From: Dechloromonas sp.
Lineage (GTDB): Bacteria; Pseudomonadota; Gammaproteobacteria; Burkholderiales; Rhodocyclaceae
DNA length: 14,526 nt
Assembly: GCA_017302355.1 (NCBI GenBank)
Contig: JAFLDQ010000085.1
Location: 1-14,526, forward strand
Direction: 5' to 3'
Below are positions 1 to 5,702 of the stretch, piece after piece. The translations under genes and the position numbers were made by a program. A model generated the notes under the pieces. That model worked only from the letters and a program-made list of their open reading frames with translations. It was not told where the DNA came from and did no database searches. Numbering within the stretch: the stretch's first letter is position 1; each line of letters begins with the position of its first letter.

Positions 1-2
1 AG

Positions 3-848
3 TCCACCGCCTGGCTGGCGCGCGGCGACGTCGGCGCCGCGCTCGGCCTCGCCTGGGGCGAAATCCGCGACTGGGAAAAGGCCTGCGCCTGGCTGGAAAA
101 GGCGCTCACCGCCGACAAGGGCGAATGCCCGATGCGCGCCCTCGAACAGTACGCGAACTATCGCGTGCGCCTGGCTACCAGCCGCTGGCACGATGCCCGC
201 CGGCTGCCGGCGGCGAAACGCGAGGCGGCCCGCGCCGCCGGCGTCGACGGCATCGAGGCGGCCATCCTCGACCTCGACACCCTGTGCCGGCGCGCGCCGA
301 CGGTCGAGCGTCTCAACCTGCTGGGCGGCGCCTACAAGCGCCTGGCCCAGGTCGAGGATGAAGGCGAGCGGCGCAGCGAGGCGCTGGTCAACATGGCCCA
401 TCACTACGACCTGGCCTATGCGCGCAAGCGCGACGCCTATGCCTTCACCAACCGCGTCGCCGCCGCCCTGCTCGCCGAACAGCGCGGGGCGGTGGCGGTC
501 GACCCCGAAAACCGGGCCGAATTGCTGCGCGAACTCGACGCCCTGCAACGCGACGTCGCCCGCCGCAACGCCGACGACCCGAACTTCTGGGACGGCGCCA
601 GCCTCGCCGACCTGGCGCTGACCCGCCTGCTGCTGACCGCGGCCGGCCCGTCACGGCAGCGCGGCGCCAGCGTTGGCGAGGCGGCGACGGCGGTGATTCA
701 GGCTTATCGCGACGCCATCGCCCACGCCGCCAGCCCCCGCGAAATCGCCTCGCTGGCCGAGCACATCGCTTTCCTGAGCGAACTTTGGCCGGCGCGCGAC
801 AAGACGATGCAGCAGGTCTTCGCGAGGATCGGCGAGAGCCTGCAATGA
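3..848 (+). CDS. TPR-repeat protein, TPR-S/TRAF-binding-like (5' end outside window)
   Basis: The reading frame is already open at position 3, so the N-terminus lies upstream. 281 residues are visible, ending in TGA at 846-848. The visible part is alpha-helical, with TPR-like helix pairs such as GDVGAALGLAWGEIRDWEKA followed by WLEKAL. The segment around ERLNLLGGAYKRLAQ, followed about 30 residues later by HYDLAYARKRDAYAFTNR, resembles the TPR-S domain, the TRAF-binding region of ASK1-type MAP3 kinases (DUF4071). From knowledge of that family, bacterial TPR-S proteins are proposed to be sensor parts of conflict systems and are often encoded beside TIR, caspase or SLOG effectors. The next gene, 74 bp downstream on the same strand, has a TIR-like domain, which fits. 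No enzymatic motif is visible, and any effector domain would be in the missing N-terminus. The TPR call is fairly safe; the TPR-S call is moderate. Confidence 0.7.
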   Translation, partial: STAWLARGDVGAALGLAWGEIRDWEKACAWLEKALTADKGECPMRALEQYANYRVRLATSRWHDARRLPAAKREAARAAGVDGIEAAILDLDTLCRRAPTVERLNLLGGAYKRLAQVEDEGERRSEALVNMAHHYDLAYARKRDAYAFTNRVAAALLAEQRGAVAVDPENRAELLRELDALQRDVARRNADDPNFWDGASLADLALTRLLLTAAGPSRQRGASVGEAATAVIQAYRDAIAHAASPREIASLAEHIAFLSELWPARDKTMQQVFARIGESLQ

Positions 849-922
849 GCAGGCGCCCGCCAGCGGCCCCGGCCGGACGACGGCCGGCTTTCCTGTCGGG
901 ATTCCGGGAATTCGCCTGAACC

Positions 923-2503
923 ATGCTGCCCGGCAAGATCGCCTTCCTGCTGATCGTCGCCACCGTGCTGTCGGTGATCGGCGCGCTGGTCGTCGCCAAT
1001 CGCTACCGGGCGGCGATGCAGCGGCTGATGAAAATCGGCCAAGAAACCGCGTCGACCGCAACAGCCGCCATTCCGGCGCCAGGCTTGCCGGCCGCCGCCG
1101 ATCTGCCGCCCGTAACCGTCAGCCTGGACGACAACCGGCGCGCCGAACGCCGGCTGATCGCCGCTTTCGTCGCCCTGACCCTGGTGATGGCGCTGACCCG
1201 CACGCTGCAGATGCAGATCATGGCCGACGGCCCGATCACCTGGAAGACGGTGCTGACGCTGGCCGCCGCCTACGCCTGGCCGGTCGTCCCGGTGATCGCC
1301 GTCATCGACCGCTGGCGCCGGCGCCGGCTGGTCGGCACACTGCTGCTCTGGTTCGCCGCCGCCGTCGCGCTGCTCACCTGGCGGGTCAACGAAAACGTCA
1401 GCTTCGGGCAAGTCCTGTTCTGGATGTCGCTCGATATCGGCCTGCCGCTGGTCATCGTCACCGCCCTCTGCCTCGGCGGCGCCACACGCGCCGTCGGCCC
1501 CTGGCTGGCGCCGGTCTTCATCATCCTGTGCTGGGCCTCGCAGGCCGGCGTCGACCTGCTCTCCGAACTCGTCGACCGGGGCAGCCCGGTGGTCTACTGG
1601 CTGATCGGCTGGCGGCTGCCGGTGACCGGCGCCATCGCGCTGTTCGCGCTCGCCCCCTGGCTGATCGCCTGGTGGCCGGCCCGTGCGCTCGGCCGCTGGC
1701 TCGCCGCCGCCTACGCCCGGCGGCGGATTTCCGAACTCTTCTACCTGTTCACCGCCGTCTGGGCCATTGCCCTCACCGGCCCGGCGCTCGGCGCCATTCC
1801 CGACAACGGCTGGGGCGCCCTGCTCGTCTTTCTGCCGCTGCTGTGGATTCCGCTCGCTGCCCAGGTCATGCGCAAGACCAGCGGCCGGCGCCCGCCGGGC
1901 CGGCCGCCGACCCTGCTCGTGCTGCGCGTCTTCCGGCAGGACGCCAATGTCCAGGACCTGTTCGACCGCGTCATCGAGCGCTGGCGGCTGACCGGCAACA
2001 CCGTCCTGATCGCCGGCACCGACCTGGTCGAACGGACCATCGACGCCGACGACATCTTCACCTTCCTCGACGGCCGCCTCGGCGAGCGCTTCATCCACAG
2101 CCCCGCCGACATCCCGCGCCGGCTGGCGGATTTTGAATGGCAGCCCGATGTCGAGGGGCGCTATCGGGTCAACGAATGCTACTGCCACGACACCACCTGG
2201 CAGCAGGCGCTGGCCGCGCTGCTCCGCGCCAGCGATGCCGTGCTGATGGACCTGCGCAATTTCGTCGCTGAGAACGAAGGCTGCCTGCACGAACTGCGGG
2301 TGCTGGCGACGACACCGGGGCTGGCCCGCGTCGTCGTCCTGATGAACGAAAAGACGCAACTCCCGGCCGCCCAGGCCGCCATTGCGGAAGCGATCGTCAG
2401 CGCCCCGGCGGGGCGCTTCGTCTGGCTGGCGCAACAGGGGGAAGCGCCTCCGGCCACGGACGAGGTGCTGGCCCCGCTGTTCTTCGCCCCGGCAAAGGCG
2501 TAG
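923..2503 (+). CDS. Polytopic membrane protein with cytosolic TIR-like C-terminal domain
   Basis: 526 residues. The N-terminal ~315 hold eight or nine hydrophobic segments (about 7-26, 77-95, 109-127, 136-153, 165-184, 190-208, 222-250, 270-290 and 298-315). A basic linker at 317-328 leads to a soluble domain, 330-526. That domain reads as a Rossmann-like alternation of strands (LLVLRVF 331-337, TVLIAGTDL 360-368, DAVLMDL 438-444, VVVLMNE 470-476, GRFVWL 497-502). The stretch DAVLMDLRNF...EGCLHEL has the layout of the TIR strand followed by the 'WCxxEL' helix, which makes Glu457 the candidate catalytic or structural Glu. I do not recognise a named family, and TIR-like is inference; a SLOG-like or other nucleotide-binding Rossmann fold is the alternative. 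No strong ribosome-binding site precedes ATG 923. It probably forms an operon with the TPR gene before it. A decayed copy of its 3' end lies at 3412-3710. Confidence 0.72.
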   Translation: MLPGKIAFLLIVATVLSVIGALVVANRYRAAMQRLMKIGQETASTATAAIPAPGLPAAADLPPVTVSLDDNRRAERRLIAAFVALTLVMALTRTLQMQIMADGPITWKTVLTLAAAYAWPVVPVIAVIDRWRRRRLVGTLLLWFAAAVALLTWRVNENVSFGQVLFWMSLDIGLPLVIVTALCLGGATRAVGPWLAPVFIILCWASQAGVDLLSELVDRGSPVVYWLIGWRLPVTGAIALFALAPWLIAWWPARALGRWLAAAYARRRISELFYLFTAVWAIALTGPALGAIPDNGWGALLVFLPLLWIPLAAQVMRKTSGRRPPGRPPTLLVLRVFRQDANVQDLFDRVIERWRLTGNTVLIAGTDLVERTIDADDIFTFLDGRLGERFIHSPADIPRRLADFEWQPDVEGRYRVNECYCHDTTWQQALAALLRASDAVLMDLRNFVAENEGCLHELRVLATTPGLARVVVLMNEKTQLPAAQAAIAEAIVSAPAGRFVWLAQQGEAPPATDEVLAPLFFAPAKA

Positions 2504-2658
2504 CGGGCGCCTTCGTTCAGGAGAAAGCATTCGAGCGGATGCTGGCGTTTCGAGCCGGATTGAAGCCGCCAGTTGAAACAGGAGACCGCGGTTGGGCGCT
2601 CCCGCGGGTGCGTTCGGGCGGCTGGCCGGCGGGTGATCCGCGGTCGAGGCGCAACGGC
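2504..2658. other. Intergenic, first part: duplicated 3' flank, no gene
   Basis: This begins the 386-bp gap between the TIR-like gene and the DUF2934 gene. The first ~85 bases after the stop codon (2504-2588) are repeated, with substitutions, at about 3625-3708. Conserved blocks include CGTTCAGGAGAAAGC, GCGGATGC and TTCGAGC. No open frame on either strand looks coding, and the rest is GC-rich sequence with short inverted repeats. The remainder of the gap holds the hairpin, promoter and second stem listed separately. Confidence 0.6.
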
Positions 2659-2691
2659 GGTCAACCGCGGTTTCCATGCGGAAGGTTGACC
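2659..2691. promoter_or_regulatory. Inverted repeat overlapping a -35 box; operator or terminator
   Basis: GGTCAACC (2659-2666) and GGTTGACC (2684-2691) are perfect 8-bp reverse complements. Between them a short TTCC/GGAA pairing surrounds the ATGC tip. The right arm contains the TTGACC proposed as the -35 of the DUF2934 promoter, so the element could be an operator. It could equally be the transcript end of the upstream TIR-like gene, but no T-run follows it. Confidence 0.4.
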
Positions 2692-2714
2692 ATGACGGAA
2701 ATGCAGGACATACT
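2686..2714 (+). promoter_or_regulatory. Candidate sigma-70 promoter for the DUF2934 gene
   Basis: TTGACC (2686-2691) is followed after exactly 17 bases by CATACT (2709-2714), in a locally less GC-rich stretch. Transcription would begin near 2721 and leave a leader of about 170 nt before ATG 2890. This is motif matching by eye. Confidence 0.4.
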
Positions 2715-2738
2715 TTTGGCATAGCCTTGAATTTCCTG

Positions 2739-2753
2739 CCCTTCGCGGAAGGG
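2739..2753. repeat. Small perfect hairpin in the DUF2934 leader
   Basis: CCCTTC, GCG loop, GAAGGG: a 6-bp perfect stem at 2739-2744 and 2748-2753 inside the predicted leader. There is no T-run, so it is not a typical terminator. It may be chance in GC-rich DNA. Confidence 0.3.
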
Positions 2754-2889
2754 ACGAGCCCGACGGCCACCCCTGATGGATTTTCCGGCGATTTCTCCGC
2801 ATCTGCCCGCACGAGCACACGATGATCGGGCGGACGGCAAGGAGGGAGCTTTGCAATTCATCCATTGAACGTCGATAGGAGACAACAGC

Positions 2890-3270
2890 ATGGCAACATC
2901 ATCCAAGACAGGATCCAAGACCCCCGCCAAGGCTGCGGCCAAGCCGGCAGCCGAGGCAGAGCCCAAGGCCGCGGCAAAGGCGGCGCCCAAGGCAGTAGTC
3001 AAGGCAGCAACCAAGGAAGCGGCGGCCCCGGTCGAGACGGAGGCCAAGGCTGCCAGTCCGGCCGCCGAGAAGACAGCCGCGCCAGCCAAGCGGGGGGCCA
3101 AGAAGAAGGCGGTGAATGTCTCGCCAGAACAGCGACACAATTACGTCCAGATCGCCGCTTACTACGTCGCCGAGCGGCATGGCTTCACCTCGGGACGCGA
3201 AGCGGCGGACTGGGCCGAAGGCGAAGCCGAAATCGATCGCCTGCTTGCGGGCGGCCACTTCAATCCCTGA
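2890..3270 (+). CDS. Lys/Ala-rich protein with C-terminal DUF2934 domain
   Basis: 126 residues. ATG 2890 follows the ribosome-binding site AGGAGA (2877-2882) with a 7-base gap. Residues 1-76 are low-complexity Ala/Lys/Pro (repeats of the AKAAPKA type), like histone H1 tails or AlgP-like bacterial proteins. They are very basic and probably disordered, and so likely to bind DNA or another polyanion. Residues ~80-122 match DUF2934: IAAYYVAERHGFTSGREAADW, then AEGEAEIDRLLAGG, the expected pattern of a helix, a Gly-rich turn and a W-x-x-A/G-E helix. The biochemical role of DUF2934 is not known to me. The gene has its own promoter candidate and a hairpin just after the stop, so it is probably monocistronic. 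It sits between the intact 3' end of the TIR-like gene and that gene's decayed copy, so it may have travelled with the duplication. Confidence 0.8.
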   Translation: MATSSKTGSKTPAKAAAKPAAEAEPKAAAKAAPKAVVKAATKEAAAPVETEAKAASPAAEKTAAPAKRGAKKKAVNVSPEQRHNYVQIAAYYVAERHGFTSGREAADWAEGEAEIDRLLAGGHFNP

Positions 3271-3277
3271 GGTCATT

Positions 3278-3306
3278 CCGGCTTGCAGGGCAATCCTGCA
3301 AGCCGG
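3278..3306 (+). terminator. Terminator-like perfect hairpin after the DUF2934 gene
   Basis: The left arm CCGGCTTGCAGG (3278-3289) and right arm CCTGCAAGCCGG (3295-3306) are perfect 12-bp reverse complements around a 5-base loop. The hairpin begins 8 bases after the TGA. The following TTCACGG is only a weak T-tract, so it may act as a partial intrinsic terminator or as 3'-end protection. Confidence 0.65.
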
Positions 3307-3411
3307 TTCACGGTGCGCGCGAGATCATCCCGCCCGCGCGGGGGTCACGATTGCCTGCGGCTCACGCACGGTTTCCTGCGGATGCGCGGGACTCCAAATC
3401 CAAATTGGGCG

Positions 3412-3710
3412 ACCCTTCTGGCTTCCAGGCAACCACGCAAGGGCTGGCACGCGTCATCGTGCCGATGAACGAAAGAACGCAACTCCCCACCCAGGCCGCC
3501 ATTTCGGCAGCAATCGCCACCGCGCCGGTGGGGCGTTTCGTCTGGCCGATGCAACAGGAGGGAAGCGCCTCGGGCTACGGAACAGGCAATCGCGCCGTTG
3601 TTCGTAGCCGCTGCCAAAGCGTGGCAGGCGCCCTCGTTCAGGAGAAAGCGTTCGGGCGGATGCACTGCCTTCGAGCTTGAATGAAGCGGCCAACTGAACA
3701 GCAAGCGTTG
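3412..3710 (+). pseudogene. Decayed copy of the 3' end of the TIR-like gene plus its flank
   Basis: In one frame this reads FQATTQGLARVIVPMNERTQ, then LPTQAAISAAIATAP and VGRFVW. It matches the end of the gene at 923-2503 (LATTPGLARVVVLMNEKTQ, LPAAQAAIAEAIVSAP, AGRFVW). By eye, the ~118 bases after CTGGCNCGCGT (from 2321 and from 3444) are about 85% identical, with one in-frame 3-base gap. Just after the CAACAGG block the copy gains one base, which shifts the frame, and the stop of the original (TAG) corresponds to TGG. Similarity continues past the stop into non-coding flank, to about 2588 in the original and 3708 in the copy. Nothing of the membrane region or of the first three strands remains upstream, and there is no start signal. 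It is a truncated, frameshifted remnant; many differences fall at third codon positions, so its ancestor was coding. Confidence 0.75.
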
Positions 3711-3760
3711 TTCTGCAACCTGCCCTGCTGCCTACGGGGACAAGCCGGCCATTGCCGCCA

Positions 3761-3790
3761 TTGATATTCGGTGAAACATTCGTCTGTTAT
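3761..3790 (+). promoter_or_regulatory. Candidate promoter of the dnd remnant operon
   Basis: TTGATA (3761-3766), 18-base spacer, TGTTAT (3785-3790). It lies at the left edge of the low-GC segment and about 128 bases upstream of the preferred dndC start. Match by eye only. Confidence 0.35.
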
Positions 3791-3803
3791 TCGTTGCAAA
3801 GCG

Positions 3804-3825
3804 GCTCCTGTTTGCCGTCAGGAGC
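3804..3825. promoter_or_regulatory. Inverted repeat in the dndC leader
   Basis: GCTCCTG (3804-3810) and CAGGAGC (3819-3825) form a perfect 7-bp inverted repeat with an 8-base spacer, just downstream of the candidate -10. The position suits an operator. In other dnd loci DndB represses transcription, but no dndB is present here. Confidence 0.3.
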
Positions 3826-3917
3826 GCCATATCCGCAGTTCCTGCACCAGCATCAATAGGCCATTTGTCATCTTTCTGGCAGAATCTGGTTGCTTCTGCC
3901 GATATGCTGAGGCACCA

Positions 3918-4757
3918 ATGACCGAAACGCCCATCCAGTCAATCAAGAACATGACTATCACCACGGCAGTCATCGATCTACCTCCGAGCTTTTTCATGGG
4001 GGAGCGCATGGAGAATCTCGAAGAAGTTTCTATTGCCGAGCGCTGGCGGGATGTTGTCCGCGGCATCCGCGATGAATACCTTGACCCTGCCCATCGCTTC
4101 CCCTGGGTTGTCGGCTTTTCAGGCGGAAAGGATAGCACGGTCGTTGCACATGGGGTTTTCGAGGCACTACTTTCCGTTCCACCATCGCAACGCACCCGCG
4201 ATGTTCATATCGTGTCGAACGACACCTTGGTCGAAAGCCCGCTGGTCATCGCTCATCTGGACGTTGTGACCAAGCGCGTCGAAGAGGCCGCGCAGAACCT
4301 CAATCTTCCGATCACCGTCGCGCGTACTCACCCCGAGCCTGACAAGACCTTCTGGGTATTGCTGGTCGGCAAGGGTTATCCGAGTCCAAACTTGACGATG
4401 CGGTGGTGCACTGACCGCCTGAAAATCCAGCCGACGAGCGGATATATCAAGCGCAACATTTCTCAATATGGTGCTGCCATTGTGGTTCTCGGCGTTCGTC
4501 GCGACGAGAGTCAGACCCGCCAGCGATCTATCGACAAGCGCAAGAATGACAGGGGATCAAACCTGACGCCTCACACCGACTTGATGGGAGCTCTTATTTA
4601 CCGCCCGATTGTCGATCTGACAACTGACGATGTTTGGGAAATCCTTGGCTCATTCCATGCGCCGTGGGGCGGCAACCATAGAGACCTGTTTCAGCTTTAC
4701 CGGGATGCCGAGGGTGGCGAATGCCCGGTGGTGCTGAGTCCCGACGCAGTGCATTGA
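3918..4757 (+). pseudogene. dndC: Truncated DndC, DNA phosphorothioation sulfurtransferase
   Basis: DndC is a PAPS-reductase-like, Fe-S-containing ATP pyrophosphatase needed to place sulfur in the DNA backbone. The 279 residues show the PP-loop SGGKDST (68-74), the DndC-type NDTLVESPLV (101-110), FWVLLVGKGYPSP (145-157), RWCTDRLKI (162-170), VLGVRRDES (190-198) and GGECPVVL (266-273). Full DndC proteins run to roughly 450-550 residues. Soon after GECP they carry a Cys-containing segment of the type CGNSRFGCWTC, counted among the cluster ligands. Here the protein ends nine residues after Cys269, at TGA 4755-4757, and no continuation is visible in the other frames, so the 3' half is deleted rather than frameshifted. 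ATG 3918 has a weak GAGG six bases ahead; an upstream ATG at 3771 would add 49 unlike residues. It is probably inactive, though the frame up to the cut is clean, which implies a recent loss. Confidence 0.8.
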
Positions 4758-4763
4758 CCATAG

Positions 4764-5702
4764 ATGCTTGCCGACTGGCTCAAACAGATCCAGAAGCTGC
4801 GCGTCGACCGCGCATCGAGAACGCCAGCACCGCACAAGCCCCTATTGCTACTCACAATCCTTGACTTTGTAGAGAGCGGCGACATAGCTACAACGCAGGT
4901 AAGGCTCACGCCAGAGTTGGCGTTTCGCTTTCTCGGTTACTGGGAGATCGTTGCTGCGCGTGGCCGCTCCGTGGGACGGGTCGAACTCCCATTCTTCCAT
5001 CTGCAAAGCGATGGAATCTTGCGTCTTGTCGCTCACGATGGCTTGGAAGCCGCCCTCGCCAGTATTCGGCCAACCTCTGTCGAACTTCTCAATCGTGTCG
5101 TTAGTCATGCGGAACTGCCAGAGGGCTTGTTTGCCTTGATGTGTGATCGGCAAGGTAGGGAGGCAATGCGGCGGTCGCTGATTGGGGGCAATTGGTTTCT
5201 GCCTGATGAACGTACGAAGTTGAATGCCATTCTTGGCATTGAAGACAATTTGCTGATGCGGGCCGGTGAACTGGCGCCATTAATGGCGCCGGAAGAAGTT
5301 TGCCAAGGGCGCGACATTCGGTTTCGACTCCAGATCGTCCCACTGTATGGCTATTCATGCTTGCTGTGCGGCGTGAAGGTGCTTCTCCCCTCCGGAATTA
5401 CCCTGGTAGAAGCCGCCCACATTCATCAGTTCTCCAAGAGCAGGAACGACGACATTCCGAACGGCATGGCGCTGTGTCGCAATCATCATTGGGCATTCGA
5501 TCAGGGATTGTGGACGTTGGGCCACGAGTTTGACGTGGTAGTGGCCGGCGGCGCATTCACCGAGGAAGCTCCCAATCAGCTATCGCTGGCTGCGTATCAT
5601 TCGCGCCGTGTCGACTTGTCTCGGCTCGCAGTCGAGCATCGTCCGAGCCAGAAGCATCTCGACTGGCATCGCAAACAGAAATTCATTGGGGGCCATCGCT
5701 AA
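4764..5702 (+). CDS. HNH restriction endonuclease, probable phosphorothioate reader (COG3440 type)
   Basis: 312 residues. The N-terminal part (about 1-165) begins with the KLRVDR...APHKPLLLL segment (residues 11-30) typical of COG3440/ScoMcrA-like proteins, whose N-terminal sulfur-binding domain recognises phosphorothioated DNA. The C-terminal HNH (HNH_2-like) spans ~190-250: Cys199-x2-Cys202, AAHIHQF with His219, IPNG with Asn233, Cys238 and NHHWAFDQG with His241/His242, the expected metal and catalytic set. It should cut DNA that carries phosphorothioates. Its start is 6 bases after the truncated dndC stop, with an in-frame TAG directly before it and no Shine-Dalgarno, so ATG 4764 is the first possible start. 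Its stop overlaps the start of the next gene (TAATG). The gene looks intact. The HNH call is firm; the sulfur-binding assignment rests on the N-terminal motif and on the neighbouring dndC. Confidence 0.85.
   Translation: MLADWLKQIQKLRVDRASRTPAPHKPLLLLTILDFVESGDIATTQVRLTPELAFRFLGYWEIVAARGRSVGRVELPFFHLQSDGILRLVAHDGLEAALASIRPTSVELLNRVVSHAELPEGLFALMCDRQGREAMRRSLIGGNWFLPDERTKLNAILGIEDNLLMRAGELAPLMAPEEVCQGRDIRFRLQIVPLYGYSCLLCGVKVLLPSGITLVEAAHIHQFSKSRNDDIPNGMALCRNHHWAFDQGLWTLGHEFDVVVAGGAFTEEAPNQLSLAAYHSRRVDLSRLAVEHRPSQKHLDWHRKQKFIGGHR

Noticed and set aside
704..2818. A 704-codon open frame on the minus strand opposite the TIR-like gene
   Set aside because: Its product is low-complexity Gly/Arg/Asp/Gln with no recognisable family. 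The plus strand has ordered membrane segments, a Rossmann-like domain and a homologous decayed copy. Long antisense frames are common in GC-rich genes.
2865..3680. A 271-codon plus-strand frame spanning the DUF2934 gene and the decayed copy
   Set aside because: Its first half is an out-of-frame, Gly/Gln/Arg-rich reading of the DUF2934 gene. Only the part after about 3412 has meaning, as a pseudogene fragment.
3771..3917. N-terminal extension of DndC from ATG 3771
   Set aside because: The added 49 residues are Cys/Arg-rich and unlike DndC, and they cover the inverted repeat and the promoter candidate. ATG 3918 gives a more normal N-terminus.
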